64,000 bases of DNA from Alteromonas portus (GCF_005117025.1 NZ_SWCO01000008.1:349429-413428); one strand, 5' to 3'; shown: positions 40,384-52,452, counted from the first letter of the stretch. Translations and numbers: made by a program. The notes: generated by a model from the letters alone, not told the origin.

Positions 40384-42978
40384 ATGAAACAAGGTCGTAA
40401 AATAAGTGCAATTGCAGTGGGATTAGCACTTTCAGGATTAACTTCTCTATCTCCTGCGTATGCACAGCAAGCTGACGAAGAATCAGCCAACCTCGAACGA
40501 ATTGCCGTCACGGGTTCTCGCATTAAGCGTACAGATATGGAAGGCCCCTCGCCAATTCAATCAATTGATGCAACTATGATTGAAGGCATGGGCTATGAAA
40601 ATCTTCAACAACTACTTGAGCGTATGCCGGCCACAGGTGCGGGTACCTTCTCAACACGTAACAACAGCCAAGATTCTACCGCCAACGGTGCGGCAGCGGT
40701 ATCTCTCAGGGGTATGGGGCCAGACGCAACGCTAGTTCTTATCAACGGTCGTCGAGTAGCAATCAGTGCCTTTGCTGAAAGTATTACTAACTCATTCGTA
40801 GATATTAACTCTATCCCAGTATCTGCCATCGAACGTATCGACATATTAAAAGACGGTGCTTCTGCGATTTACGGCTCAGACGCTGTTGCAGGTGTAGTAA
40901 ACGTAGTACTTAAAAAAGACTATGAAGGGCTGGAGATTAATGCAGGTTATGGAGGCACAACAGGCCCAAGCTATGATGAGACCACCGCCAGTATTCTATG
41001 GGGCTCTCAAAGCGACAAAAGTAGTGCTACCGTAATCATCGACTACTTTAACAACAGCACGCTTGGCGCTGACGAAATGGGTCGTTTCGGTACGGCTAAC
41101 CAATCTCCTTACGGAGGTATGGACTTTCGTTCATCGCGTGGTTACCCCGGCTACTTTTACGTAGATGGCGTCAAAACAATCGACCCAGACTGCCCAGAAG
41201 ACAGTGCAACAGCATCTGGCAGCTGCCTGTTTGATTATGGCCCATTTGGTTTAACCATACCGGCTTCTGAACGTGTAGGCTTTATCGGCCAGTTTGATTA
41301 CAAAATTGGCGAAGACACTACAGCATTTATGGAAGTTGCAATGCAGCACAATACGTCTGAAGCAGGCGGTGCAGCCACTCCTCTTGATGAAGACGCAGGT
41401 TTAACTGTGCCTGGCACTCACCCAGATAACCCTTTTGGACAGGACATTGAAATTGGTCGTTACCGTCCTGTTGACGCTGGCGCTCGCCGTTGGGATATCG
41501 AGTCTGACACCCTTCGTTTGGTAGCAGGCCTTCGCGGTACATTCAATGACTATGATTGGGAAGCATCGGTACAAAAAGGTCGCAGCCGTTCAGAGCAAAG
41601 CGGCGATCAGTCTCAAGGCTGGGTACGCGTTGACTGGCTACAAGAGCAAATCGATCTTGGCAACTACAATCCGTTTGGTGGCGTTACTAACCCGCAAAGT
41701 GTCATTGATGACATTACCACGAGTCTTGTGCGTCGTGGTGAATCTCGCATGACCAGCGTTGATGCACACATTACGGGTGAAGCCTTTGAATTTGGCGACG
41801 ACGTTGTCATGATGGCTGCCGGGGTGGAGTATCGTGAAGAACAAGTGTCTGACGTGCCTGACGTTCAGTTCCAACGCGGTTTAATCTTTGGTACCGAGTC
41901 AGTATCAGCTTCAGCAGAACGCGACCAGTATGCCGCGTACTTAGAGCTTTCCATTCCTCTAGCTGAACAGCTTGAACTTCAATTAGCAGGCCGCTATGAC
42001 CACTACAGCGACTTTGGTAGCACAACCAACCCTAAAATTGCATTGCGTTGGGCGCCGAGCGACGAAGTAACCGTACGCGGCTCTTGGGCGCAAGGCTTTA
42101 GGGCACCGTCTCTCGCACAAGTTGGTCTTGGTCCGTCACAAAAGAGCGTATTTTTTGTCGACCAATACCGCTGTGACGCAACTGGCCAAGATTGTGAGTC
42201 ACTGGACTATAACATCGAGTTTGCGGGTAACCCCAATCTAGACGCAGAAGAATCTGAATCTTGGAACGTAGGTGTAATTTACGCGCCTATACAAGAGTTA
42301 GGATTAAGCATTGATGTATGGAGTATCACCCAAGACAACAAAATTGACGAACAGCAGTTTGGTCTGGTTTACAATGCCGAGTGTAATAACCAAGACAGCA
42401 CAATCTGTGTTCGTTTAGACCCTCAGCAGGGTGAGTCACTAGGTGTTATCCAGAAAATTTTCAACACATACCAAAACGTATCATCTCAAGAAGCCTCGGG
42501 AGTAGATTTTAGTGCTAATTACAGCATGGAGCTTCAAGAATACGGTAACGTGCGCTTTAACCTAGACTGGTCTTATATGGATAAGTTTGAAAAAGACGGT
42601 CTAGAATACACCGGCGAATACGGCTATCCAGAACATCGTTGGTTGTTCGGTACTACTTGGTCTAAAGGCGCGTTCGATGCGAACTTGAATATTAGCTTTA
42701 TTGGTGAGTTTGAAGACACCCCAGACATTGACTTCGACGGAGTATTAGACTTCGAAGAAAATACCTCGAGAACGGTTGATTCTCAAATGTTGGTAGACTT
42801 GCAGTTTGGTTACAACTATAGCGATAACCTTCGCTTAGTAATTGGTTCAAACAACTTACTTGATGAAGAACCACCATTTGCCATTGGCGATGGTGATAGC
42901 GACCTTTACGGCTATGTAGGTAGCGTACATAACCCGCGTGGTCGCTTCGTTTACTCGAAGTTAACTTACCGCTTCTAA
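40384..42978 (+). CDS. TonB-dependent outer-membrane receptor
   Basis: 864 residues. Signal peptide about 1-27 (AYAQ), then a plug domain starting LERIAVTGSRIKRTDMEG, typical of the large marine TonB-receptor group, with VSLRGMGPDATLVLINGRR and SIPVSAIERIDILKDGASAI. The barrel ends in VYSKLTYRF, an outer-membrane terminal strand with C-terminal Phe. Substrate unknown; this subgroup usually takes up carbohydrates or peptides rather than siderophores. ATG at 40384 after AAGGAAATA is preferred over the longer frame. Confidence 0.9.
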   Translation: MKQGRKISAIAVGLALSGLTSLSPAYAQQADEESANLERIAVTGSRIKRTDMEGPSPIQSIDATMIEGMGYENLQQLLERMPATGAGTFSTRNNSQDSTANGAAAVSLRGMGPDATLVLINGRRVAISAFAESITNSFVDINSIPVSAIERIDILKDGASAIYGSDAVAGVVNVVLKKDYEGLEINAGYGGTTGPSYDETTASILWGSQSDKSSATVIIDYFNNSTLGADEMGRFGTANQSPYGGMDFRSSRGYPGYFYVDGVKTIDPDCPEDSATASGSCLFDYGPFGLTIPASERVGFIGQFDYKIGEDTTAFMEVAMQHNTSEAGGAATPLDEDAGLTVPGTHPDNPFGQDIEIGRYRPVDAGARRWDIESDTLRLVAGLRGTFNDYDWEASVQKGRSRSEQSGDQSQGWVRVDWLQEQIDLGNYNPFGGVTNPQSVIDDITTSLVRRGESRMTSVDAHITGEAFEFGDDVVMMAAGVEYREEQVSDVPDVQFQRGLIFGTESVSASAERDQYAAYLELSIPLAEQLELQLAGRYDHYSDFGSTTNPKIALRWAPSDEVTVRGSWAQGFRAPSLAQVGLGPSQKSVFFVDQYRCDATGQDCESLDYNIEFAGNPNLDAEESESWNVGVIYAPIQELGLSIDVWSITQDNKIDEQQFGLVYNAECNNQDSTICVRLDPQQGESLGVIQKIFNTYQNVSSQEASGVDFSANYSMELQEYGNVRFNLDWSYMDKFEKDGLEYTGEYGYPEHRWLFGTTWSKGAFDANLNISFIGEFEDTPDIDFDGVLDFEENTSRTVDSQMLVDLQFGYNYSDNLRLVIGSNNLLDEEPPFAIGDGDSDLYGYVGSVHNPRGRFVYSKLTYRF

Positions 42979-42995
42979 AAGCCTATAAGACGATA

Positions 42996-43047
42996 AAGCG
43001 CTCAACGGCATTGCTTCACAATGGCATGCCTTGAGCGCTTTTTTTTC
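42996..43047 (+). terminator. Terminator of the TonB receptor gene
   Basis: Ten-base-pair stem AAGCGCTCAA/TTGAGCGCTT enclosing a second small stem (GGCAT...ATGCC), followed by eight T. Confidence 0.85.
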
Positions 43048-43067
43048 ATTCATGTATTAACGTGTGT

Positions 43068-43262
43068 TTAGAAAAAAAGATATTCAAAGAGCACCGTGGT
43101 GAGCCATGCAAGAATCACAGGCAATACAATCATCACATAAACCATAACTTCAGACCCCACCTTTTCGGCGCGCCATGCCTCCATCATCTTCACTTTAAAC
43201 CTACGCTTCAGCAAGTAGGTGTAAAAAACTAGAAACACCAAAACTATAAGAATCTTGAGCAT
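43068..43262 (-). CDS. Small membrane protein, hypothetical
   Basis: 64 residues with two hydrophobic segments (about 2-18 and 38-62) joined by a basic loop RRFKVKMMEAWRAEK. No family recognised. Convergent with the TonB receptor. Coding status rests on composition and length only. Confidence 0.5.
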   Translation of the reverse strand: MLKILIVLVFLVFYTYLLKRRFKVKMMEAWRAEKVGSEVMVYVMIVLPVILAWLTTVLFEYLFF

Positions 43263-43442
43263 TCAGACTCCAACCGAATTTGTTAAACGGCCACACAGGA
43301 CAAAACTCTTAGGTTGCAAAAGTTCCGTCAAGTCGCTTCGTTGCCGTTATTCCTCTATTGCTGGGACTATACCTTCGCAGTACACAAAGCGAACCTGTCC
43401 TCAATATCTGAATTAGCTCAACCTGAATGAAAATGAGGTAAA

Positions 43443-43469
43443 AAAAATGCCAGCTAAGCTGGCATTTTT
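43443..43469. terminator. Bidirectional hairpin terminator
   Basis: Stem AAAAATGCCAGC/GCTGGCATTTTT with loop TAA, U-runs possible on both strands. Serves the MAPEG gene on the minus strand. Confidence 0.82.
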
Positions 43470-43497
43470 CTATATGTATTCACTACTATTGCGACGC

Positions 43498-43893
43498 TTA
43501 CAATCCGAAATGAATGAGCACCAAATTACCTATTGCTGCGCAAAGCATAGCTAGAAAAGTCAGGATCATACCTGCGAAACGCTGCCAGCTAACGCCAGAA
43601 TGTCGGCCCAAGCCGTAGGCATGTAGCACACGGCCAAATAACAACGCGCTTCCTAAAGCATGAACTGCCCACACTTGACCTGTATTGGCTTCAAAGCACG
43701 CTATCATGATAAGTGTAATTGGTACATATTCGCTGAAGTTGCCGTGGGCTCTGGATAAACGAATAAGATCTTCATGACCACCATCGCCGATACCCACCTG
43801 ATGGCGACGTCTGGCGCCGATCACTAGAAACGACAAATACAGGTAACAAATACCCAATAGACTGGCGTAAAACGCCGTGATTGGCAAAACCAT
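43498..43893 (-). CDS. MAPEG-family membrane protein
   Basis: 131 residues, four membrane helices, of the eicosanoid/glutathione-metabolism MAPEG superfamily. RAHGNFSEYVPI and the later FGRVLHAYGL are the family signatures. Bacterial members are usually glutathione-dependent or uncharacterised. ATG at 43893 preceded by TGGAG at 7 bases is preferred over a GTG at 43905. Confidence 0.82.
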   Translation of the reverse strand: MVLPITAFYASLLGICYLYLSFLVIGARRRHQVGIGDGGHEDLIRLSRAHGNFSEYVPITLIMIACFEANTGQVWAVHALGSALLFGRVLHAYGLGRHSGVSWQRFAGMILTFLAMLCAAIGNLVLIHFGL

Positions 43894-43999
43894 GGTGTAC
43901 TCCACATGTTATAGTTTTATCGCGTAGTTTTAAACAGCGCTTAATTACACATCTACTGACTGCTATTAAACGTTATCCGCTATCAACTTACAAGCAACA

Positions 44000-44025
44000 A
44001 AAAAGGCCGCCTAAGCGACCTTTTA
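44000..44025 (-). terminator. Terminator of adk
   Basis: Ten-position stem AAAAGGCCGC/GCGACCTTTT with one mismatch, loop CTAA, and U-rich tail on the minus strand, 17 bp past the adk stop. Confidence 0.78.
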
Positions 44026-44041
44026 TAAACGTTGTCGGCGA

Positions 44042-45169
<1,128 letters not shown>

Positions 45170-45994
45170 ATGAAAGAAAATACTATAGCTTGGTTGAAAA
45201 TACGCAAATGGAGTAGTATTGCAATTTTAACCCTTTCAAGCATTGTATTCTGTTCTAATATTGCAAATGCAGCGGTTATAAAAACAGATATCGTTATGAT
45301 CGTCGATGAGTCTGGTTCAATGGGTGGAGTGCAAGCAAACCTGCGGAACAATATAGGCTTATTTGCCTCTATTCTTTCTGCCGGTGGTGTAGATGCTAAT
45401 TATGCACTAGTTGGATATGGTAGTAGCGGCGATTTAATCAGACTTATAACTGACTTTACCAACGCATCCGGCTTTGCAGCTGCTGCGGCAAACCTAGTAG
45501 CATCTGGTGGAATTGAACCCGCCTACGATGCGACAGCTTATGCACTCAACTCGCTAAGTTCTGAAAGTGGCAATCTAACTTACCGTGCAGATGCTGTTAA
45601 GAACATGATTGTCTATACTGATGAAGCATCAAATGGTGATTCTGAGTACAGTGCAGCAACTTTAGATACATTACTTAAAGGTAATAACTCCTTGTTTAAT
45701 GCTGTTGTGCCAAACACTGGGTATACTAGTCTTGTCAATCTAGCAACAAATAACGGTGGCCAGTTCTTTAATCTTGGTTTCTTGAACACCAATGATCAAA
45801 CTGTCGTTGAACAGTTTGTTGAAGATTTTGCTCTTGCGAAACTTCAAGAAACACTAGACTTCTGCCAAGTCAATCCAAACGACCCAGCCTGCTCTAATGT
45901 GGAAGTTCCAGCACCTGCCAGCGCTGGCTTACTTCTAATTGCCGTTGCTGCCGTTTCAAGTAGACGGTTGGCTAAAAAGAAAAATCAAATTTAA
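45170..45994 (+). CDS. VWA-domain exported protein with PEP-CTERM-like tail
   Basis: 274 residues. Signal peptide about 1-34 (NANA-type end before AVIKTD). A von Willebrand A domain (about 38-225) has an intact MIDAS start DESGSMGG and later YTDEASNGDSEY. The last 30 residues are VPAPASAGLLLIAVAAV, a hydrophobic helix, then SSRR and a Lys-rich end, matching the layout of PEP-CTERM sorting signals (VPxP variant) cleaved by exosortase. Predicted to be processed at the envelope and anchored or secreted with exopolysaccharide. It sits on the opposite strand between htpG and adk, an insertion in a conserved block. Confidence 0.75.
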   Translation: MKENTIAWLKIRKWSSIAILTLSSIVFCSNIANAAVIKTDIVMIVDESGSMGGVQANLRNNIGLFASILSAGGVDANYALVGYGSSGDLIRLITDFTNASGFAAAAANLVASGGIEPAYDATAYALNSLSSESGNLTYRADAVKNMIVYTDEASNGDSEYSAATLDTLLKGNNSLFNAVVPNTGYTSLVNLATNNGGQFFNLGFLNTNDQTVVEQFVEDFALAKLQETLDFCQVNPNDPACSNVEVPAPASAGLLLIAVAAVSSRRLAKKKNQI

Positions 45995-46012
45995 CAGTTC
46001 TAGGGCCTTGCA

Positions 46013-46050
46013 AAAAAAAACCGATATCTTACAAAGATATCGGTTTTTTA
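46013..46050. terminator. Bidirectional terminator between VWA gene and htpG
   Basis: Perfect stem AAAAAACCGATATCTT/AAGATATCGGTTTTTT with loop ACA. U-runs on both strands, located between two convergent genes. Confidence 0.9.
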
Positions 46051-46069
46051 TTTCCGTTTCGGTTGTTGT

Positions 46070-47992
46070 CTACTTAGCCAACTTCATCAGTAGTGTGTTT
46101 AAGTTCTGAACAAACGTAGACGGATCTTTCAAACTGCCTTGCTCTGACAGTGCAGCTTGGTCAAACAACACACCAACCCACTGGTTGAACAGCTCTTCAT
46201 CTTGGGTGTCGGCAAGCAATTTAACTAAGCTATGCTCAGGGTTAAGTTCAAAGTGATACTTAACATCTGGTACCGTCTGGCCAGCAGCCTGCATCAACTT
46301 CATCATTTGCGTGGTCATGCCGTTATCATCAGCAACAATAACCGCAGGTGAGTCGGTTAAACGGTGGGTGAACTTAACGTCTACAACCTTGTCACCAAGC
46401 GCTGCTTTCGCTCGCTCCAGTACGCCTTCAACTTCTTTCTCTGCTTCTTCTTGAGCTTTCTTAGTCTCTTCGTCTTCTAAGTCGCCTAAATCTAAGTTTC
46501 CTTTCGCGATAGAGACAAACTGCTTCTCGTTAAACTCAGTTAGGTGAGACATTAACCATTCGTCAATGCGTTCGCCCATTAGCAGAACTTCGATGCCCTT
46601 CTTGCGGAAAATCTCAAGGTGCGGGCTAGATTTCGCCGCTTGCAGACTGTCTGCAGTCACGTAATAAATCTTATCCTGCCCTTCTTTCATTCGCTCAATA
46701 TAATCAGCTAATGAAACCGTTTGTGCGTCAGATTCTCCATGGGTAGATGCAAAGCGCAATAGACCAGCAATTTTCTCACGGTTGCTGAAGTCTTCCGCTG
46801 GGCCTTCTTTTAATACATTACCAAACTCGTTCCAGAACGACTGATATTTTTCACTGTCATTCTTCGCCATTTTCTCAAGCATTTGTAAAACGCGCTTGGT
46901 ACAACCTTGACGTAGTGCTTGGGTAATCTTGTTGTCTTGAAGAATCTCTCGAGACACGTTTAGCGGAAGGTCGTTGCTATCTAGCAAACCTTTCACAAAA
47001 CGCAGGTAGGTCGGCATAAACTGCTCTGCGTCATCCATGATAAAGACGCGTTGAACGTAAAGCTTAAGCCCGTGATTCTGGTCGCGGTTCCACATGTCGA
47101 AAGGCGCTTTAGAAGGAATATAAAGCAGGCTTGTATACTCTGTTTTACCTTCTACTTTGTTGTGTGCCCACGCAAGCGGATCAGCAAAGTCGTGAGAGAT
47201 GTGCTTATAGAATTCGTTGTACTCTTCATCAGTAATATCAGACTTTTCACGAGTCCACAGCGCGGTAGCTTTGTTAACGACTTCCCACTCACCAGGCTGA
47301 GCTTCGATTTTTTCGCCATCTGGGCCTTCACTTTCAGGCACCTCATCTTTCCACATTTGCACAGGAATACTGATGTGGTCTGAATATTTGCTTACGATAG
47401 AACGAAGACGCCATGTATCAGCAAATTCTTTTTCATCTTCGCGAAGATGCAGCGTGATTTCAGTGCCGCGAGTAGGTTTGCTAATTTCAGCGATTGTGAA
47501 CTCGCCTTCACCATCTGAAATCCACTCAACACCAGCAGATGCATCTGCGCCAGCAGCGCGAGTGCGAACAGTAACTTTGTCAGCAACAATAAACGCAGAG
47601 TAGAAGCCAACACCAAATTGACCAATAAGCTGTGAGTCTTTAGCGCTATCGCCAGAGAGTTTGCTAAAGAAATCTTTGGTGCCAGACTTTGCAATGGTAC
47701 CTAAGTTCGCGATAACTTCGTCGCGAGTCATACCAATACCATTATCGGTAATGGTTACGGTGTTTGCTTCTTTATCGACGCTCAGCTTTACGTTTAATTC
47801 ACCATCATTTTCGTAAAGACTATCATTTTCTAGGGCGCGAAAGCGCAGTTTATCTGCAGCGTCAGCTGCGTTTGACACTAGCTCGCGTAGAAAAATTTCT
47901 TTGTTTGAATACAAAGAGTGAATCATCAGTTGAAGAAGCTGTTTTACTTCTGTTTGAAAACCGTGGGTTTCTTTGTGGGCTGCTTCAGCCAT
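46070..47992 (-). CDS. htpG: Molecular chaperone HtpG (Hsp90)
   Basis: 640 residues, the length of bacterial Hsp90. N-terminal ATPase ([66 protein letters not shown]), middle domain and dimerisation domain are complete. ATG at 47992 follows CGAGGAG; the frame extends 24 codons upstream without support. In the conserved recR-htpG-adk order. Confidence 0.97.
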   Translation of the reverse strand: MAEAAHKETHGFQTEVKQLLQLMIHSLYSNKEIFLRELVSNAADAADKLRFRALENDSLYENDGELNVKLSVDKEANTVTITDNGIGMTRDEVIANLGTIAKSGTKDFFSKLSGDSAKDSQLIGQFGVGFYSAFIVADKVTVRTRAAGADASAGVEWISDGEGEFTIAEISKPTRGTEITLHLREDEKEFADTWRLRSIVSKYSDHISIPVQMWKDEVPESEGPDGEKIEAQPGEWEVVNKATALWTREKSDITDEEYNEFYKHISHDFADPLAWAHNKVEGKTEYTSLLYIPSKAPFDMWNRDQNHGLKLYVQRVFIMDDAEQFMPTYLRFVKGLLDSNDLPLNVSREILQDNKITQALRQGCTKRVLQMLEKMAKNDSEKYQSFWNEFGNVLKEGPAEDFSNREKIAGLLRFASTHGESDAQTVSLADYIERMKEGQDKIYYVTADSLQAAKSSPHLEIFRKKGIEVLLMGERIDEWLMSHLTEFNEKQFVSIAKGNLDLGDLEDEETKKAQEEAEKEVEGVLERAKAALGDKVVDVKFTHRLTDSPAVIVADDNGMTTQMMKLMQAAGQTVPDVKYHFELNPEHSLVKLLADTQDEELFNQWVGVLFDQAALSEQGSLKDPSTFVQNLNTLLMKLAK

Positions 47993-48218
47993 AATCCAAT
48001 ATCTCCTCGTTGAATGGATCACGTTTGATGATAGACAGGTAAGGTCACTCACCCTACTTTTCAACGTTTAGAACGAAAATTTATTTTCTTTTAGCCAATT
48101 TTTTTTACAAACATAAATACTCAGAGTACGTAGTAAGCAGTTAGAAAGAAGTGGGTTTGGTACGAAGGCGAGTTGTGGGTGATACGAGCGTTTTACCGTT
48201 AAAACGCTCTGTGCGTAG

Positions 48219-48818
48219 TTACAATTTGCGGCGACCTGAGAATGCGTGCGTTAAAGTATTACCGTCAATATATTCAAGCTCTCCGCCTACCGGCACGCCG
48301 TGAGCAATTCGCGAAGCATCAACGTTATGGCTTGCGCAAAGCTGGGCAATGTAATGCGCCGTAGCTTCCCCTTCTACTGTCGGGTTTGTCGCAAGTATTA
48401 CCTCATTAATTCCACCAGCAGCAAGGCGCGTTTCAAGTTCGGTTAAGCCAATCTCTTCTGGCCCAACGCCATCAATGGGAGATAAATGCCCCATTAGTAC
48501 AAAATACTGGCCTTTGTAACTGAGCGTTTGCTCTATTGCTAATACATCTTGGGGGCTTTCCACAATACACAACAACCCGCTTGCTTCTCGTTCTGGGTGA
48601 CGGCAAATATCGCATAGCTCATCTTCAGTAAATGTTCTGCAGCGTTTACAATGATGAATGTGTTCCATTGCGTTATGTAACACGTTGCTTAAATCAATAG
48701 CGCCTGTTCGATTTCGCTCTAGTAGGTGAAATGCCATTCGCTGAGCACTTTTATTCCCAACGCCAGGTAAACAGGTTAATGCCTGAATTAATTCTGAAAG
48801 TAACGGACTAAACTTCAT
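48219..48818 (-). CDS. recR: Recombination mediator RecR
   Basis: 199 residues. Helix-hairpin-helix near the N-terminus ([20 protein letters not shown]), zinc finger [16 protein letters not shown], then a Toprim domain ([13 protein letters not shown]) and Walker-like C-terminus. Works with RecF/RecO in loading RecA on gaps. Usually cotranscribed with dnaX-ybaB; here three genes separate them. Immediately (5 bp) downstream of the propeller-like gene. Confidence 0.95.
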   Translation of the reverse strand: MKFSPLLSELIQALTCLPGVGNKSAQRMAFHLLERNRTGAIDLSNVLHNAMEHIHHCKRCRTFTEDELCDICRHPEREASGLLCIVESPQDVLAIEQTLSYKGQYFVLMGHLSPIDGVGPEEIGLTELETRLAAGGINEVILATNPTVEGEATAHYIAQLCASHNVDASRIAHGVPVGGELEYIDGNTLTHAFSGRRKL

Positions 48819-48823
48819 ATTAT

Positions 48824-49771
48824 TTACTGCTTAGGTGTTTGTTCGGGTTGTTTTGGGCTTTCGCGATATTTAATCACGTTCCGCTTAACTTGGTCGAGTT
48901 TAACTTCATATACATTACCGCCAAACAGCCCCTTGTACTCTTCGTCAGTGAACACAAGTGTATTATCGTCGTAAAACGTTACTGCTTCTTTTTGCGTCAC
49001 AACGCCAAGGTCTATACGCGATACATCGCCACTAAAAAAATTATCGCCTTCAAAATTCTCAAACAACCAAAGGCTCGTTGAGTCTAGCAATACCAGCTTT
49101 GTTCTATCTGGACTGATAGCTGCTGACGTGATCCAGCATAACTTTTCAAGGGTGGTACAGGTTTTAAACTCACCGATTAACTGCGCATCGAAATTCGCCG
49201 CGTGATCGCCCACTTTGTATAATTTTGTAATGCCATCAAATGGCTTTGTTCTATTTTTAGTGAACAAGTAAAGGTTGCGCTTATATTCCACAAACGCTTC
49301 CAAATCATAGTTCTTATCCTTAGGTTTTACTTTACCCTTTCCCATTTCAGGATAAGTAAACTTTATGATTTCTGCTTCTGTGCTATCGCTCTCAATATCG
49401 ATAGGGTTTTCAATTTTATAAATGGTTAACCAACGGCGGTTATTGTCATTATTGCCAAAGTCTCCTAAGAAAAAGTGACCAAAACTGTTTTGTGTCATGT
49501 CTTCCCAATCAACATTTTTAGCATTTGAAACAGTCACTTCTCTCACTATGCTGCCGTCTTTATTCAGCATATATAGAATTGGGCCATCACCGCTATCATT
49601 GATAGCCCACAGCCTTTTGTATTTGTCGAACTCTATTCCAGAAATTTCTTTGAGTTTTGGATCTACCGTTACCGTTTTCATTTTAAACAGTTCGTGAACA
49701 CTCATAAAAAACAGCACGGCAGCGATAGGAAGCAAAAGAACCGTGGTGATAACTAAGCCTTTCCTTAGCAC
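48824..49771 (-). CDS. Membrane-anchored beta-propeller-like protein, hypothetical
   Basis: 315 residues. An N-terminal uncleaved hydrophobic helix (about 5-25) is followed by a periplasmic domain of repeating beta strands. Phrases such as [29 protein letters not shown] and the [12 protein letters not shown] segment recur in a family of six-bladed propeller-like proteins related to SdiA-regulated/phytase-like domains. No catalytic motif identified. Start GTG at 49771 follows AGAGG at 7 bases; a longer TTG frame is less likely. It lies 5 bp ahead of recR and so may drive or share recR transcription. Confidence 0.65.
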   Translation of the reverse strand: MLRKGLVITTVLLLPIAAVLFFMSVHELFKMKTVTVDPKLKEISGIEFDKYKRLWAINDSGDGPILYMLNKDGSIVREVTVSNAKNVDWEDMTQNSFGHFFLGDFGNNDNNRRWLTIYKIENPIDIESDSTEAEIIKFTYPEMGKGKVKPKDKNYDLEAFVEYKRNLYLFTKNRTKPFDGITKLYKVGDHAANFDAQLIGEFKTCTTLEKLCWITSAAISPDRTKLVLLDSTSLWLFENFEGDNFFSGDVSRIDLGVVTQKEAVTFYDDNTLVFTDEEYKGLFGGNVYEVKLDQVKRNVIKYRESPKQPEQTPKQ

Positions 49772-50033
49772 TAGAAAACCTCTATTTAAGATAATTGGTT
49801 TTACGATTGACCCAGGCTTTTTATTAAAAAAACGTTGGAAAGCCCAAGGGTAATAAATCAATAATATAACGAATTAAGGTAGATTAAGGACCACTTTTAA
49901 GCGGAGGGTCATTTTAGTGCGATATGTCACCTCATGTCGACGTAAAATATACAATGAGAGGTAGCTAATAGGATAAAAAGTTGAAGATAATTAGAATGTT
50001 GTTGGAGTGGAGCAAAACCGGTGCCGAACTCAT

Positions 50034-52448
50034 TTATTCATCTTCAGCGTGTTCTCTGATTTCAGGACATGTTGAGGCGTGCTCAGTTTGAAGGTACTCC
50101 ATTAAACCAACTAGATTCAAAGGCCGAGTAAAATAATAGCCTTGCATGGCTTTAGCACCAATTTTCTTGGCAAAGGACACTTGCTCGCTACTTTCCAAAC
50201 CTTCTAACGTACACGGCATTCCTAATTTAACGCACATCGAAACAACATTTTCGATAATTAGTGCTCTGCGCTTTTCTTGTTTAGTTCGCAGTGGGAAGTC
50301 AGGCAGCAGCGAACGGTCAATTTTAATAGCGTCATAGGTTTCATCGGCCAATTCTGATATGCAAGAAAAACCGGTACCAAAATCATCGATGGAGACAGTT
50401 ACCCCAAGTGCTTTAATTTTGGTAAGCACTTCTCTCGCCTTCGCACTTTGAAGCGTAGATTCAGTGATTTCAATAACTATTCGCTTTGGATTAATATGGT
50501 GAAAAGCAAAGCGTTCTGCGAGCAATTCAACAACCCCATCGTTTTGTAACTGCACTGCAGACATATTTAAATTAAACTTTACGTCTGAAAATCCCCAACT
50601 TTTAAGCGCTTTCAGCGCAAAACACACTTCATCCAGCATTAACAAACCAATGTCATGAATGTGCTTTGTGCGCTCTGCTATGGGAATAAATTTGTCGGGG
50701 CTAATTGGCCCATGACTTGGAATGTACCAGCGAGCTAACGCCTCTACTGCTAAAATTTCACCTTTTGCCCCTATTATAGGCTGAAAGTACGCTGTAATTT
50801 GCTTGCTTTGAATAGCGGTTTTAAGGCCCTGTTGAATGAAAAGCCTGTACTCTATGTTTTTCGAAAGACTTTCACTGAATGTAACAATACTGTTTTTACC
50901 GCTCTGTTTTGCTGAAAACATAGCAATATCAGCATTTTTAAGTAACTCAGTGGACGACATGCTTTCAGTAGACGATGCAACGCCGATACTTGCAGTTATA
51001 TGAAAGTCGCCAGATGTTGTTTTGAACATTTTTTTCAATGAAGAGTTTAATCGCGACGTCATTTTACTTAGAAGCTTATGACAAGTAATACTCGTCACAA
51101 TAACAAACTCGTCCCCCCCAAATCGAATAACACTATCATTATCTCGCAAGGTTGCTTTGAATCGGCTAGCACATGCTCTGAGTATTTCGTCGCCTACCTC
51201 ATGTCCGTGCGTATCGTTTATGAGCTTAAATTCATCGATATCGATAAAAATAATTGAGCATGGTTCACATGATTCACTAAAGCTATCAACAATATTGTTT
51301 AGAAAGTTTCGATTTCCTGCGCCTGTAAGCGCATCAGTAAAGGCCAAGTATTTAAGTTGGCTTTCAGACGATTTGAGCTCTGTTACATCGGTAAGAATGG
51401 CAACAAAATTTGTATCGCCATCATCAACATCAAATGACGTGACTGACATAGTAAGGTGAAATCTGCGTTCTTCGCTCACAATCGTAAGCTCAGTTCTTAA
51501 GCCATCAATAAGATAATCAGGCCGAGGGTCGTGTTTTCTCGCTTTAGGAAAAACATTATTAATATGAGTAGATATTAGGCTTTCAGCATTAGTACCTAAC
51601 ATATCGCACAAAGATTTATTAGCTTTTATTATAAGCCCAGCGGCATCACATACTAAAACACCTTCTTTAATCTCACTTACAATCTTATCTGCGACGCTTA
51701 AATTCGATTGCGTACTCTGAAGTACTGATATGTCTTGTATCGCGCCTATTTGAACATAATCGTCGCTCCACCCTACATCGGAAAGGACAACCTGAAACCA
51801 TTTAGTTGGTTGACCATCAATTTTTAACTGCAACGTTGTAAGGTAATTCGACTTTGTATTCATTGCCTCTATTAACTCAGCCTCCTTTTCTTGTGGAAAT
51901 AACGAAAGAAATTTAGATATCGTCATTTTGCGAGGAAAGTCGAAAAGGTTTTCTACACTTTCTATGACGACTGACTGAGTAGAGATATCAACTTCTAATA
52001 TCCCCAGTTTTGCGATATGCGAGGCCATTGCGAAACGCCTGTTAGACGAGGCCAGTGCTTTCTCTATTTTTTTTCTTTCAAGTGCGACTTGAATAGTTGT
52101 AGTGAGCGAAAGCACACCATAGGGCTTAACAAGATACCCATAAGGAGAGATTTCCAGCGCATTAGAAATAGTAGTATCGTCGCAATAAGAAGTGCTAAAG
52201 ACCACGGGCAGATGAAACTTTGCTGTTATATTTTTAGCGATTTCGATACCAGAATCAGCTCCGCCTAAATCAATGTCCATCAAAATAAGATCGGGAACCT
52301 GTTTTGAAACTAATGAATACAGCTCACTTTCCGTTTTTGCTATGCCTAGCACCTGCATACTGGCTTCTACAAGCGCATTTTTGACGTGGATTGCTTCGAC
52401 TAAATTGTCTTCCACAATAAGTATCACAGGGCTAGTATTGTCATTCAC
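50034..52448 (-). CDS. Response regulator with PAS, GGDEF and EAL domains
   Basis: 804 residues. Receiver domain at 1-120 (VEDN acidic pair, phosphoacceptor Asp in LILMDIDLGG, and a KPYG end), a PAS-like sensor around 255-360, GGDEF at about 370-530 with intact RFGGDEF, EAL at about 545-795 with VEALARW, EITES, SIDDFGTGF, KIDRSLL and LEGLES. So both c-di-GMP synthesis and hydrolysis motifs are intact, and the net activity is uncertain. GTG at 52448 lies 4 bp after the phytochrome stop, with AAGGTG spaced 7, so the two genes are coupled and this is the likely output of the phytochrome kinase. Confidence 0.88.
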   Translation of the reverse strand: MNDNTSPVILIVEDNLVEAIHVKNALVEASMQVLGIAKTESELYSLVSKQVPDLILMDIDLGGADSGIEIAKNITAKFHLPVVFSTSYCDDTTISNALEISPYGYLVKPYGVLSLTTTIQVALERKKIEKALASSNRRFAMASHIAKLGILEVDISTQSVVIESVENLFDFPRKMTISKFLSLFPQEKEAELIEAMNTKSNYLTTLQLKIDGQPTKWFQVVLSDVGWSDDYVQIGAIQDISVLQSTQSNLSVADKIVSEIKEGVLVCDAAGLIIKANKSLCDMLGTNAESLISTHINNVFPKARKHDPRPDYLIDGLRTELTIVSEERRFHLTMSVTSFDVDDGDTNFVAILTDVTELKSSESQLKYLAFTDALTGAGNRNFLNNIVDSFSESCEPCSIIFIDIDEFKLINDTHGHEVGDEILRACASRFKATLRDNDSVIRFGGDEFVIVTSITCHKLLSKMTSRLNSSLKKMFKTTSGDFHITASIGVASSTESMSSTELLKNADIAMFSAKQSGKNSIVTFSESLSKNIEYRLFIQQGLKTAIQSKQITAYFQPIIGAKGEILAVEALARWYIPSHGPISPDKFIPIAERTKHIHDIGLLMLDEVCFALKALKSWGFSDVKFNLNMSAVQLQNDGVVELLAERFAFHHINPKRIVIEITESTLQSAKAREVLTKIKALGVTVSIDDFGTGFSCISELADETYDAIKIDRSLLPDFPLRTKQEKRRALIIENVVSMCVKLGMPCTLEGLESSEQVSFAKKIGAKAMQGYYFTRPLNLVGLMEYLQTEHASTCPEIREHAEDE

Positions 52449-52452
52449 GATT

